This document shows positions 1-8,182 of a stretch of 64,000 nt of DNA, piece by piece. The stretch comes from Streptomyces pseudogriseolus (GTDB lineage: Bacteria; Actinomycetota; Actinomycetes; Streptomycetales; Streptomycetaceae): the NCBI GenBank assembly GCA_002154585.1, contig MUNG01000107.1, positions 1 through 64,000 of the forward strand. The letters run 5' to 3'. The notes beneath the pieces were generated by a model. It was not told the DNA's origin. It saw only the letters and a list, made by a program, of their open reading frames with translations, and did no database searches. Position 1 is the stretch's first letter. Each line of letters opens with the position of its first letter. The position numbers and the translations under genes are program-made.

Positions 1-236
1 GGGTACCACATCGCTGCGCGATGTGCAAGCGAACACCCGCGCTGCGCGCGGGTGTTGCCGCTCACGCTCCGCGTGAGCGCTGGCGGGTGGCTGCGCCACC
101 CGCACACCTTGCTTGCTGCGCAAGCAAGGTGACGGTCCGTCCGCTGCGCTCCCGGACCCGCGGGACTGTGTCCCGCTACCAGGCTTCCGCTTCGCTCCAG
201 CCTGGCCGGCGGGTCCGCTGCGCTCCCCCGCCTGAC
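1..236. repeat. Streptomyces-type telomere (palindrome cluster)
   Basis: Consecutive perfect or near-perfect hairpins with 3-base loops fill this stretch: ACATCGC-TGC-GCGATGT (8-24), an 11-base stem around TGC (32-56), GCTCACGC-TCC-GCGTGAGC (60-78), GCGGGTGGC-TGC-GCCACCCGC (83-103), CCTTGCTTGC-TGC-GCAAGCAAGG (107-129), then weaker ones near 133-156, 159-177, 180-205 and 207-232. Order, spacing and loops are those of the archetypal Streptomyces telomere, whose first palindrome contains GCGGGTACC; here the window begins inside it, so roughly ten terminal bases are missing. In the family this DNA folds as a 3' overhang during end patching and is bound by Tap and Tpg. Bases 237-437 hold no gene that I can see. 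Confidence 0.93.
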
Positions 237-437
237 AGTCCTTCCGGCTGCGCCCTCAGAACCGTTGGGCCCGCTGGCGCGGGCCGGGCTGGCTGCAAGG
301 GGTGGGGGTCGCTCGTTTGTGTGGGTTCCAGTGTAGCGCGTGCATCAGCTTGATGCAGCATGTACCGTTGGCGGGAACACGGGACACCCACCAACCACCC
401 GGGAACCTCCCCGGAATTCCGAGAGGAACGACCGCAG

Positions 438-782
438 ATGACCGGTCACCACGAATCTACCGGACTCGATCCCGCGTTGAGCAGCGATTCTGTGCGCCGG
501 GTGACGCAGTACCAGACTGCAGGCGTGAACGCCCGGTTGAAGGTGTTCGCGCTCCTGGAGGCGCAGGGCGTGCCTGCGAGCGAGGCGGACAACCTGGTGG
601 CCGGGGCGGTCGCCGGGGCGCAGTGCCAGGTGGTGGAGCTGGGCGGCATGGCGCCGGCCTCTCGGGGCTCGCTGTTCGCGGACGGCTGGGATGACGGTGT
701 GGCGGCCATGAGCGAGGCCCTAGTGGGCATCGCGGAGCGGGAGTGGTCGGCGGCGCGGCGGCCGGTCGGCCGGGGCCGCTGA
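438..782 (+). CDS. hypothetical subtelomeric protein
   Basis: A 114-residue protein. The ATG at 438 is chosen because GAGAGGAACG lies at a proper distance upstream; the frame is open further left but without a ribosome site. The product is Ala/Val/Glu-rich, probably helical and soluble, with no signal peptide or membrane segment (central part GVPASEADNLVAGAVAGAQ). I do not recognise a family. It is the first gene inside the telomere and is followed, 22 bases on, by another small gene and then by the helicase gene, so the three could be one transcription unit. Start of confidence: good codon use and ribosome site; function unknown. Confidence 0.6.
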   Translation: MTGHHESTGLDPALSSDSVRRVTQYQTAGVNARLKVFALLEAQGVPASEADNLVAGAVAGAQCQVVELGGMAPASRGSLFADGWDDGVAAMSEALVGIAEREWSAARRPVGRGR

Positions 783-804
783 ACTGGCCGTACATGTCCC
801 GGAC

Positions 805-1116
805 GTGAGGCAGCGTGAGTGGGTCGACCTGGTGCGGCTGGAGAGGTTCGTCCGGGAGAACGTGCTGTCGGGCACCCATCCGCACACCACGGCGCGGCGC
901 CGGGTGCTGGAGGCGCTGGGTGAGGCCGGCGGTCTGTGCACGGCCCGGACGCGGAACGCGGACGGGGATGTCGTCGTCTGCACGCTCGCTGCCGGGCACT
1001 ACGACCCGAACGACAAGCCGCCGTTCAAGGACGGAAAGCCGGGCGGCTGGCACAAGACGGATGCGTCGATCCGGAACGACTTGGGCGCGGCCTGCATTCC
1101 GCACGCGGCCCTCTGA
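805..1116 (+). CDS. hypothetical protein, Cys/His-containing
   Basis: 103 residues from the GTG at 805. The second half carries CTLAAGHYDPNDKPPF followed by GGWH and a late Cys, a pattern of one Cys with a GHYD/GWH block that recurs in small actinobacterial plasmid and phage proteins; it might bind a metal, but this is inference. No ribosome site is obvious before the GTG, though the gene starts 22 bases after the previous stop and translational coupling is possible. It ends 36 bases before the helicase start. Function unknown. Confidence 0.55.
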   Translation: MRQREWVDLVRLERFVRENVLSGTHPHTTARRRVLEALGEAGGLCTARTRNADGDVVVCTLAAGHYDPNDKPPFKDGKPGGWHKTDASIRNDLGAACIPHAAL

Positions 1117-1152
1117 AAGACCACAGGATTGACCGCTCAGGGAGGCATGGAA

Positions 1153-3828
1153 ATGTCAGCGATTCAGCTCAAGGAACACCAGGTTGATCAGTGCTCCGCG
1201 TTTCGCAGGTGGGCGGGATTCCCTGCAAGGTCATCTGTGCCCCCTCAGGGTGCCCGGGGCACGATCGTGTCGGCGACCGGTTCGGGCAAAACGATCACAG
1301 CCGCCGCGTGTGCGCTGGAGTCATTCGCGGACGGCCGAATCCTCGTGACGGTGCCCACCCTGGACCTGCTCGCGCAGACCGCCCAGGCGTGGCGCCTGGT
1401 GGGCCACCGGGCGCCGATGGTCGCGGTGTGCTCGCTGGAGAACGACCCGGTGCTGAAGGAGCTGGGCGTGCGGACCACCACCAACCCGATCCAGCTCGCC
1501 CTGTGGGCCGGGACCGGGCCGGTGGTCGTGCTCGCCACGTACGCCTCCCTGGTGGACCGCGAGGACATCGACGCACCCGAGGGCCAGCGGATGGTTCGCG
1601 GGCCGCTGGAGGCCGCTCTGGCGGGCGGAGAGCGGCTGTACGGGCAGCGCATGGCGGGCTTCGACCTCGCGATCGTGGACGAGGCGCACGGAACCGCCGG
1701 TGATCTTGGTCGGCCGTGGGCGGCGATCCACGACAACCAGCGGATCCCCGCCGACTTCCGGCTCTACCTCACCGCGACCCCGCGCATCCTCGCCGCGGCC
1801 CGCCCGCAGAAGGGCGCGGACGGCCAGGAGGTGGAGATCGCGACCATGGCGGACGACCCGGAGGGCACGTACGGCGCGTGGATCGCGGAGCTCGGGCTCT
1901 CGGAGGCGATCGAGCGGGAGATCCTCGCGGGGTTCGAGATCGACGTCCTGGAGATCCGCGACCCCTCCCCGGTGGTCGGGGAGTCGGAGGAGGCGCGGCG
2001 CGGCCGGCGCCTGGCGCTGCTGCAGACCGCGCTCCTGGAGCACGCGGCGAAGTGGAACCTCAAGACCGTCATGACGTTCCACCAGAAGGTGGAGGAGGCC
2101 GCCGCGTTCGCGGAGAAGCTGCCCGAGACCGCGGCCGAGCTGTACGTCAACGACGCCACCGACGAGGACCTGGCCGCCGCCGACAAGCTGCCGAAGTCCT
2201 CGATCGACGCGGAGTTCTACGAGCTGGAGGCAGGCCGCCACGTCCCGCCGGACCGCGTCTGGTCGGCGTGGCTGTGCGGCGACCACCTCGTCACCGAGCG
2301 GCGCGAGGTGCTGCGCCAGTTCGCAGGCGGCATCGACGCGGCCGGGCGCCGGGTGCACCGGGCCTTCCTCGCCAGCTGTCGCGTGCTCGGGGAAGGCGTC
2401 GACATCACCGGCGAGCGGGGAGTCGAGGCCGTCTGCTTCGCCGACACCCGCGGCTCGCAGGTGGAGATCGTGCAGAACATCGGCCGCGCGCTGAGGCTCA
2501 ACAAGGACGGCAGCACGAAGGTCGCGCGGATCATCGTGCCGGTCTTCCTGGAGCACGGCGAGGACCCCACCGACATGGTCGCCTCCGCCAGCTTCCGCCC
2601 TCTTGTAGCAGTCCTCCAGGGCCTCCGCTCGCATGACGAACGTCTGGTCGAGCAGCTCGCCTCCCGCGCGCTCACCCACGGCAAGCGCAAGGTCCACCTC
2701 CAGCGCGATGAGGACGGGCGGATCGTCGGGGCCGGCGGCGAGAGCGACGGCGAGGACCAGGAGGACGACGACACCCAGGCCGCCGCCGAAGCGGCCCTGC
2801 TCCACTTCTCCAGCCCGCGCGACGCCGCGACCATCGCCGCGTTCCTGCGCACCCGGGTCTACCGGCCGGAGTCCCTGGCCTGGCTGCAGGGCTACCAAGC
2901 CCTGCTCCGGTGGCGCAGGGAAAACGGGATCACTGACCTGTACTCCGTCCCCTACGACGTCGAGGTCGAAGTGGGGGCGACCAAAGCGTTCCCGCTTGGC
3001 CGATGGGTCCACCAGCAGCGCAAGGCGCTGCGCGCAGATGAACTCGATCCTCACCGCAAGGAGCTGCTGGACGCGCCCGAGGCTGGCATGGTGTGGGAGC
3101 CGGGCGAGGAAGCGTGGGAGGCCAAGCTCGCCGCGTTGCGCTCCTACCGGCGGGCCACCGGGCATCTCGCACCCCGCCAGGACGCCGTGTGGGGCGAAGG
3201 CGAGGCGATGGTGCCGGTCGGACAGCACATGGCCAACCTCCGGCGCAAGGGCGCGAAAAACGGCCTGGGCAAGGACCCGGAGCGGGCCGCCATGCGCGCG
3301 GCGCAGCTGACGGAGATCGACCCGGACTGGGACTGCCCGTGGCCGCTGGACTGGCAGCGCCACTACCGCGTCCTCGCGGACCTGGTCGACGCCGACGGCG
3401 TCCTGCCGGCCATCGCACCCGGCGTCCTCATGGACGGCGACAACATCGGCAAGTGGCTCCAGCAGCAGAAGCAGCCGGGCACGTGGGCTCGGCTCCTGCC
3501 CGAGCAGCAGGAGCGGCTGTCGAAGCTGGGCGTCAAGCCGCTTGAGGCGCCGTCTGGCGCCCCGTCGGCCGGACGCGCGGCCAAGGGCCCGAGCAAGGCA
3601 CAGCAGGCGTTCCAACGCGGCCTGGCGGCACTCGCGCAGTGGGTGGAACGGGAAGGCGCCCACCGGCCGGTGCCAAGGGGCCACAGCGAACAGATCACGG
3701 TCGACGGCGAGGCGGAGCCGGTGACCGTGAAACTGGGCGTATGGATCTCGAACACCAAGTCGAGGCGGGACCGGCTGGACGCCCACCAACGAGCAGCACT
3801 CGCGGAGCTGGGAGTTGAATGGGTATGA
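1153..3828 (+). CDS. ttrA: subtelomeric DEAH-box helicase with helicase-associated repeats (TtrA-like)
   Basis: An 891-residue superfamily 2 helicase. Motif I is ATGSGKT at about 41-47, motif II DEAH at about 176-179, motif III LTATPR near 213, and the motif VI region QNIGRALR sits in the second RecA domain. The C-terminal third contains several helicase-associated (HA) repeats, each closing with an Leu-Gly-Val/Ile-x-Trp-like ending, the last being LAELGVEWV at the C-terminus. Start chosen at ATG 1153, seven bases after GGAGG; an in-frame TTG at 1129 is possible but has no such site. In Streptomyces, HA-type helicases of this kind sit just inside telomeres (ttrA) and have been linked to conjugal transfer of linear replicons. 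Position next to the telomere and domain order support that call; activity on telomeres is inferred only. Confidence 0.85.
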   Translation: MSAIQLKEHQVDQCSAFRRWAGFPARSSVPPQGARGTIVSATGSGKTITAAACALESFADGRILVTVPTLDLLAQTAQAWRLVGHRAPMVAVCSLENDPVLKELGVRTTTNPIQLALWAGTGPVVVLATYASLVDREDIDAPEGQRMVRGPLEAALAGGERLYGQRMAGFDLAIVDEAHGTAGDLGRPWAAIHDNQRIPADFRLYLTATPRILAAARPQKGADGQEVEIATMADDPEGTYGAWIAELGLSEAIEREILAGFEIDVLEIRDPSPVVGESEEARRGRRLALLQTALLEHAAKWNLKTVMTFHQKVEEAAAFAEKLPETAAELYVNDATDEDLAAADKLPKSSIDAEFYELEAGRHVPPDRVWSAWLCGDHLVTERREVLRQFAGGIDAAGRRVHRAFLASCRVLGEGVDITGERGVEAVCFADTRGSQVEIVQNIGRALRLNKDGSTKVARIIVPVFLEHGEDPTDMVASASFRPLVAVLQGLRSHDERLVEQLASRALTHGKRKVHLQRDEDGRIVGAGGESDGEDQEDDDTQAAAEAALLHFSSPRDAATIAAFLRTRVYRPESLAWLQGYQALLRWRRENGITDLYSVPYDVEVEVGATKAFPLGRWVHQQRKALRADELDPHRKELLDAPEAGMVWEPGEEAWEAKLAALRSYRRATGHLAPRQDAVWGEGEAMVPVGQHMANLRRKGAKNGLGKDPERAAMRAAQLTEIDPDWDCPWPLDWQRHYRVLADLVDADGVLPAIAPGVLMDGDNIGKWLQQQKQPGTWARLLPEQQERLSKLGVKPLEAPSGAPSAGRAAKGPSKAQQAFQRGLAALAQWVEREGAHRPVPRGHSEQITVDGEAEPVTVKLGVWISNTKSRRDRLDAHQRAALAELGVEWV

Positions 3829-3908
3829 AGGACGTCACCACCGCGACCGGCACCACCGTGGTCGTCGTCTCGGCCCTCCACCACGTGACGGCGGGCCAGC
3901 ACGTCTGA
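3825..3908 (+). CDS. possible 27-residue peptide overlapping the helicase stop
   Basis: ATG at 3825 overlaps the helicase TGA in an ATGA arrangement and reads 27 codons (MKDVTTATGTTVVVVSAL, then a short polar tail) to a stop that lies at the foot of the terminator hairpin. The coupling geometry is typical of real operon genes, but the peptide is short, unrecognised and could be chance. Treat as a candidate only. Confidence 0.25.
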   Translation: MKDVTTATGTTVVVVSALHHVTAGQHV

Positions 3909-3943
3909 GGGCCCCCGCCGCAGGGTGCGGCGGGGGCCCTCAG
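3905..3943 (+). terminator. strong hairpin terminator after the helicase
   Basis: The stem starts CTGAGGGCCCCCGCCGC and its complement follows after a five-base AGGGT-type loop, giving about 17 base pairs. It separates the plus-strand telomeric genes from the converging minus-strand XRE gene and can serve both directions. No U-tract, as is common in Streptomyces. Confidence 0.8.
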
Positions 3944-3960
3944 ATGTGGCTGGGCGGGTG

Positions 3961-4650
3961 TCAGTCCTCTTGTCGTACGACGGTGCGCATGGGGCGGCGC
4001 CGAGGAACGCGTCTGTTGTTTGCGTGCTGCAGGGCCTTGGCCGCGGTCTTCTGCCGCATCTCGGTGGCCTCGAGAACGAGACGTGCCTCGAGCCAGTCGT
4101 TGTACTCGGGGTCGCTGTCGGTCATGCGGAGGCCGGCGAGAATGCCCTTCATGGCGTTCACGGTCGGCAGGATCTTGGCGTTGAGGATGTCGGAGATCGT
4201 GGTCGTCGAGACGGGCTGGCGCGCTTGGGTGGAGCGGTGGGCCATCGCCGCGTAGGTGGGGTTGCCCTTCCACAGGCGCAGGTCGCGCAGACCGATCGCG
4301 CAGTCCTGCAGGTTGAGCACGGACTTGGGCATCAGTCGCTGGTAGGCGGCGCGCTGGGCGGGGTCGTCGGGAATACCGGCCTCGCGGCGCTGGCGCTCGC
4401 TCGCACACATCTCCCACTGAGGGCGCCAGTCGTTGGGGTCCTCACCGAAGGCGGTCAGGTACTCCACCATCGTCTTCCACGAGGGGCACTTCGTGGGGGC
4501 GGTGGCCCGGGAAAGCGTCGCCGGCGAGAGGCCGGTGATCTTGGCGAGGTCCTTGAGCTTGATGTCATCGGGCCTCAGCTCGGCGAGCTGCCGGGCGAGG
4601 CGGGCGATCTTGCCGGTGTGGGTGGCGTTCTCACGCCGGGGTCGTCCCAT
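3961..4650 (-). CDS. XRE-family DNA-binding regulator
   Basis: 229 residues. The N-terminus (about 30-55) has a helix-turn-helix, LKDLAKITGLSPATLSRATA, and a second similar segment lies near 130-175 (TYAAMAHRSTQ, then TTTISDILNAK), so the protein looks like two tandem XRE-like domains. The C-terminus is basic (NNRRVPRRRPMR). ATG at 4650 is preceded by GGGAGG. This pattern is common in Streptomyces plasmid regulators that respond to developmental or transfer signals; target genes are not visible. It converges on the helicase gene across a shared terminator, and is probably monocistronic. Confidence 0.75.
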   Translation of the reverse strand: MGRPRRENATHTGKIARLARQLAELRPDDIKLKDLAKITGLSPATLSRATAPTKCPSWKTMVEYLTAFGEDPNDWRPQWEMCASERQRREAGIPDDPAQRAAYQRLMPKSVLNLQDCAIGLRDLRLWKGNPTYAAMAHRSTQARQPVSTTTISDILNAKILPTVNAMKGILAGLRMTDSDPEYNDWLEARLVLEATEMRQKTAAKALQHANNRRVPRRRPMRTVVRQED

Positions 4651-4681
4651 GGTCGTCCTCCCTCGGAACCGGGAGTGTCCG

Positions 4682-4714
4682 GAGAGGGGAGGCGCGCCGT
4701 GCGCCTCCCCTCTC
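4682..4714 (-). terminator. hairpin terminator
   Basis: A 14-base-pair stem GAGAGGGGAGGCGC pairs with its complement across a five-base loop. It lies directly after the stop of the minus-strand membrane-protein gene and just before the XRE start, so it probably ends the upstream transcript. Confidence 0.8.
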
Positions 4715-4723
4715 GGACTTCTC

Positions 4724-5128
4724 TCAGTTCGCCCCGCCGGGCTGCTCGTCGGCCGTGGCCGGGGCGGACGGGGGGACGCGGCGCTGCGGCTCGGCGGCCG
4801 GGTGCTGACCGGTGGGCTGCGGCTTCTTCTTCCGCTTCCTGCGGCGGTCGGCGACCACCAGCGCGGTGATCGTGGCGGCGCCGACCTTTCCGGCGGCCAC
4901 CGTGACGGCGGTGGCCGTGTGCTCCTCGTACCCGAGCTGGATCAGCCCGAGAGCGGAGACGCCGGCGAGGGCGACGGAGCCGAGCGTGATGCCGATCTTG
5001 GTGATGATGCCCGTGGGCATGGTGACGCGGGGGCGGCGGAAGCCGAAGCCCCCGTGCGCGGGCGCGTTGATGACGCAGCCCGCGCCGGTGGTGGAAACGG
5101 GGTGGTTACCGTTCCAGTTGATCTTCAT
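4724..5128 (-). CDS. small membrane protein, two hydrophobic segments
   Basis: 134 residues from ATG 5128, which has GGGGAGGG a few bases upstream; the longer open frame to 5254 lacks a ribosome site. The N-terminal ~35 residues are polar and Gly-rich, then two hydrophobic stretches follow (about 45-66 containing TLGSVALAGVSALGLIQLG, and about 72-95), then a highly basic segment RRRKRKKKP and a Pro-rich tail. This looks like a small inner-membrane protein with a cytoplasmic basic tail. Such proteins are frequent among Streptomyces transfer (spread) genes, but no family is recognised and the role is open. Confidence 0.6.
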   Translation of the reverse strand: MKINWNGNHPVSTTGAGCVINAPAHGGFGFRRPRVTMPTGIITKIGITLGSVALAGVSALGLIQLGYEEHTATAVTVAAGKVGAATITALVVADRRRKRKKKPQPTGQHPAAEPQRRVPPSAPATADEQPGGAN

Positions 5129-6006
5129 GTGGAGCCCTCCCCTGAGGCGCTTACTTGTGAGTGACCCGGACGATCCCGTCCGTTTTCCTTTTGGGTACGG
5201 GTTTGCCCTCCCGTACCTGAACGAAGAATCGCACGCCCGCATACACCTCGACAAGTTCCTGATCCAGAGGTCCCGGAATAACGGCGATGTTGATCTAGGA
5301 GGCTTCGATCTTGCCGATTAATGGCCAAGGGTTTTTTCTCAGCTATCGGGCGTTGGGGATGCACAGGGGGGCGCGCCGCGCATTTTTTTGCCCCATACAA
5401 GCAGGTCAGAGCTGCGGGTGGAACCGAAGATTCCGGATTCCGGGGAGTTTCACTACTCAGCGGTAAAGCAGCGTTCGACCTGAACGAAAAGGGCGATATA
5501 AGCGACTCATGAAGAAGCCCTGTTCACCTTGTCGACCCTCTCTCCATATCTCGCCACCCCCCTCCTCTATTCCGGCCCCCACGCCCCGCACATGCCTTCT
5601 ACGCAATCAACGACCCCTTCCCTCACGCAGACCCGAAGTCCAGTTTTTTCCATGAAACAAAGAAGCATGAAAAAACCAAAAAACTGCAGGTGGGGAGATT
5701 TTTGCGATCTCCTTTTTCCGGGACGTTCGGCGCGGATCGGATGAGCCGCCTGCGCTTGCTTTGAGAGCCAACCGTCGTAGAGGCTGTTCGCCATGGACCG
5801 GCGGGTACTGCCCGAAGGTCCACCCCTGAGGCGCCTTACTTTGACCCGGACAGGCGCCCGTCCACCTGGCCATTGCCCTGGCCACGGTCGCGGTGCGCAG
5901 GGCTACTTGCGTGCCGCCCCGACGTAGCAACAACCGTTAGACCAGCAGTGATCCGACCGGCACGAACGCCGGCAACCGACGCTCAGCAGCAAGGGAGGGA
6001 CGAACA
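5129..6006. other. gene-free, unusually A+T-rich intergenic region
   Basis: About 880 bases without a convincing gene. The part from about 5285 to 5750 is the most A+T-rich DNA in the window, with T and A runs, an imperfect inverted repeat whose arms are CAGTTTTTT (from 5641) and AAAAAACTG (to 5686), and a terminator-like hairpin at 5694-5717. A segment upstream of the 5128 start (5135-5171) recurs with small changes at 5822-5851. It could be a promoter region, replication-related DNA or a remnant; nothing decides. Confidence 0.5.
5694..5717 (+). terminator. classic intrinsic terminator in A+T-rich DNA
   Basis: GGAGAT pairs with ATCTCC across a seven-base TTTTGCG loop and is followed by five T residues (5713-5717). 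A textbook rho-independent terminator is rare in this base composition. No plus-strand gene is recognised upstream, so a small RNA or lost gene may once have ended here. Confidence 0.55.
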
Positions 6007-6243
6007 ATGGCGCACCTGGCATCATCGCCACCGCTCCTGTTCGCACTGCTCATCGGCTCCCTGATCTGCGCCGTCGTCGCCGCGCCGCCGCGCCAGCTGA
6101 CAGCGTCCGCGCTCTCCAGATCCCGGGCCGCACGGCGGCCGGCCTCAGCCACCAACTGGGCGGGACCAGGACGACAGCGGCGCCGATGGCCCGCACAGCT
6201 GCATCCAGGCAGCGGTCCACGCCAGCGACCCCGCAGGCCCTAG
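6007..6243 (+). CDS. possible small exported or membrane protein
   Basis: 78 residues from ATG 6007, which has a good ribosome site (AGGGAGGG). The N-terminus is hydrophobic, LLFALLIGSLICAVVAAPP, like a signal anchor or signal peptide ending at AxA; the rest is Arg/Pro/Gln-rich and looks out-of-frame rather than folded. The start looks real, the C-terminal half does not, so this may be the 5' end of a decayed gene whose remainder lies in the gene-free stretch that follows. Function unknown. Confidence 0.4.
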   Translation: MAHLASSPPLLFALLIGSLICAVVAAPPRQLTASALSRSRAARRPASATNWAGPGRQRRRWPAQLHPGSGPRQRPRRP

Positions 6244-7211
6244 CCGCCGGTCCGCGCATCCTGCTGAACGGATTCCCGGCTGCCCTTCGCACAAGGGCAG
6301 CCTCCACCGCGCCGCCAACGCCATCTGTCCGGCCGCCGGCCGCGCCGCAGCCTTGGGAGAGGCGAGAACCGCCCTGCCGTTGCCGAGCACCCCGACCCCG
6401 GCCTGTGCAGCGAGTCCGCCACTGCCCGCACGGGCCCCGCTCCGCCGGATCCGCGCCGCCGCAGCCCCTCGCGCAGACCGTGGCGGCAGCCCCTGAGAGC
6501 GCATAGCGGCCGCACTCCGCAAACCCTCGCACCGACCCGTCACCAAGCCTCTGCAAGGCTGCCCACAGGGCTACAGCCCGATTCCCGAACCACCTGGACG
6601 CTGCCGTCAAACCCAAAGCGGCAGACACACGAGCCGGCGAGAACCACCGCGCCAAAGAGGCGCGCTACAGCCACGACCCGCCCTGCAGCAGCCATGCAGC
6701 TGCAGCCCGGCAGTCCAGCCCCCTGCGCAGGAAGCAGCCGAGGACTGCCCCCAGGGCACACAGCAGCTGGCCGCAGGAATGCCCGAGCAAGCGGCGCAAG
6801 CCTGCCCAGCAAGACCCCCACGCCGGGCCTGCGCAGCCCGTTCCACCCCAAAGTGCGGGCTTCTGCGCGCTGCACCGGCCTGTGCAGCGCCCCACTGGCC
6901 TGTCAGGCAGATCCCGCGGTTGCGCGTCCTGCCCGGCAGCACAGGCCCCCGCACAGCTCCCCACAGCAGAGCCCCCGGTCAGATCCCCCATCGTTCTGCA
7001 GCCCCGAAAGCGCACCGGGCGCTTCCCTTCCACAGTTCCGTCCTCTTCGGCAGCTTGGTTCTTCCACAGCATTCGGACAGATCCGGCGAGTTCCGCCGAG
7101 GCCCGGGATGCACCCCTGACGGGCAGCGGTCCGCTTGCCCCAGCGCCGAGTTCTGCGCTGAAGGTCCTCGCCGACAGGCGGCGCAGCGGTGTGTGCGAAG
7201 GGAGCGTACGG
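6244..7211. other. gene-free stretch, probably decayed DNA
   Basis: Nearly 970 bases in which several frames are open on both strands but none gives a protein-like product: all are Cys/Ala/Pro/Arg-rich without predicted folds or ribosome sites. The plus strand is poor in T and rich in C, A and in CTGTGCAG/CTGCGCAG words. Nothing functional is recognised. Confidence 0.5.
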
Positions 7212-8129
7212 TCAGTCAGCCTGCAGCCAACGGCCAGCAGCCGGATCCCATCTGCCGGTGGCGTCATCGCCCAGCAGCGGCGTGAGGAATGCATCGGCGG
7301 CGGACGCCGCGGCATCCCAGGTGTCACACCCGTCCAGGCCCGTCACATCGGCGGCTGCCCGCGGGTAGCCCGCTCTCCACGAATCGTGCGGCATCGCGAA
7401 GGCCCGGGGCAGGCGCAGCAGGGCGCCGCCACCCGACCGGCGGGCGGCCTCGGTGCGCAGCGCGTGCCGGGCCTGCGCGGCATCGACCGTCTCCCGCTGG
7501 CTGATCAGCAGCAGGTCCGCCAGGTCGCGGAACCGGCTGGAGGGGATCGTGCCGCGCCACTCGTACATGGCGCAGACCTTGTCGGCCATGTGGTCGACCA
7601 CCGGATACAGCCGGACCTCGGGCCAGTCCGCCGGCCACGGCATCGCGACCGTCGGCTCGAGCCGGGCCGCTTCGGGCACGGCGGTAGGGCTCCGACCGAC
7701 CACGAGGTCGACATGGATGCTCTCGGACTTGCGCACACCCAGCCGCACCTCGAAGCTCTGGCGCGCGCCGCCGCTCTCGTCGCCATGCGGCTCCAGACGC
7801 GTGGGGACGAAGGTGAGATGGTCCTGCAGGTCCAGCGCGGCCGCCGACAGCAGCGCCTGGACCGCTTCCTCGATGCCGGCGCTGCTGTCGGCCCGCTGGA
7901 TGTCGATGTCCTTGCTCAGGCGCGCATCGGTCGAGTACCGCAGCAGCAGCGCCTGCCCGCCCTTGATCATCCAGCCGTCGGGGTCGGCGATGAACACCCG
8001 CGCCGCGAGCCGCTGGAAGAAGAAAGCACGCCGCAGGGCCCCGGCGTCCTGGGCAGACTTGGCCTGCCGCCGGGCATAGTCCTTCAGGGCGGTATCGAGC
8101 GCCTTCGGGGTGGCGTAGCCGTCGTGCAT
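7212..8129 (-). CDS. abiEii: AbiEii-type nucleotidyltransferase toxin
   Basis: 305 residues of the AbiEii/AbiGii family, the toxin of type IV toxin-antitoxin systems. Members are DNA-polymerase-beta-like nucleotidyltransferases that block growth by transferring nucleotides, as in MenT toxins. The signature is present: KGGQALLLRYS at about 56-66 and SKDIDIQ at about 72-78, with the aspartates at 74 and 76 as likely metal ligands. Further conserved elements are HVDLVVGRSP in the middle and DHMADKVCAMYEW, a usual family block. ATG 8129 follows GGGGAG. It lies 53 bases behind the antitoxin gene in the same direction, the normal antitoxin-first order. In phage defence the pair acts by abortive infection. 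All visible active-site residues are intact. Confidence 0.88.
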   Translation of the reverse strand: MHDGYATPKALDTALKDYARRQAKSAQDAGALRRAFFFQRLAARVFIADPDGWMIKGGQALLLRYSTDARLSKDIDIQRADSSAGIEEAVQALLSAAALDLQDHLTFVPTRLEPHGDESGGARQSFEVRLGVRKSESIHVDLVVGRSPTAVPEAARLEPTVAMPWPADWPEVRLYPVVDHMADKVCAMYEWRGTIPSSRFRDLADLLLISQRETVDAAQARHALRTEAARRSGGGALLRLPRAFAMPHDSWRAGYPRAAADVTGLDGCDTWDAAASAADAFLTPLLGDDATGRWDPAAGRWLQAD

Positions 8130-8182
8130 CGAGCTCCCCGGGTCGGTGATGCGCCGACCCTAAAGCTCCCTTCCGGCGGATG

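Noticed and set aside
1321..3789. Long minus-strand frame (over 800 codons) opposite the helicase
   Set aside because: Mirror of the GC-rich codon structure of the helicase; product is Arg/Gly/Val-rich with no domain, while the plus strand has full helicase motifs.
6665..7327. 220-codon minus-strand frame
   Set aside because: Cys/Gly/Ala/Arg-rich, overlaps the end of the AbiEii gene, no ribosome site; several equally long frames on the other strand.
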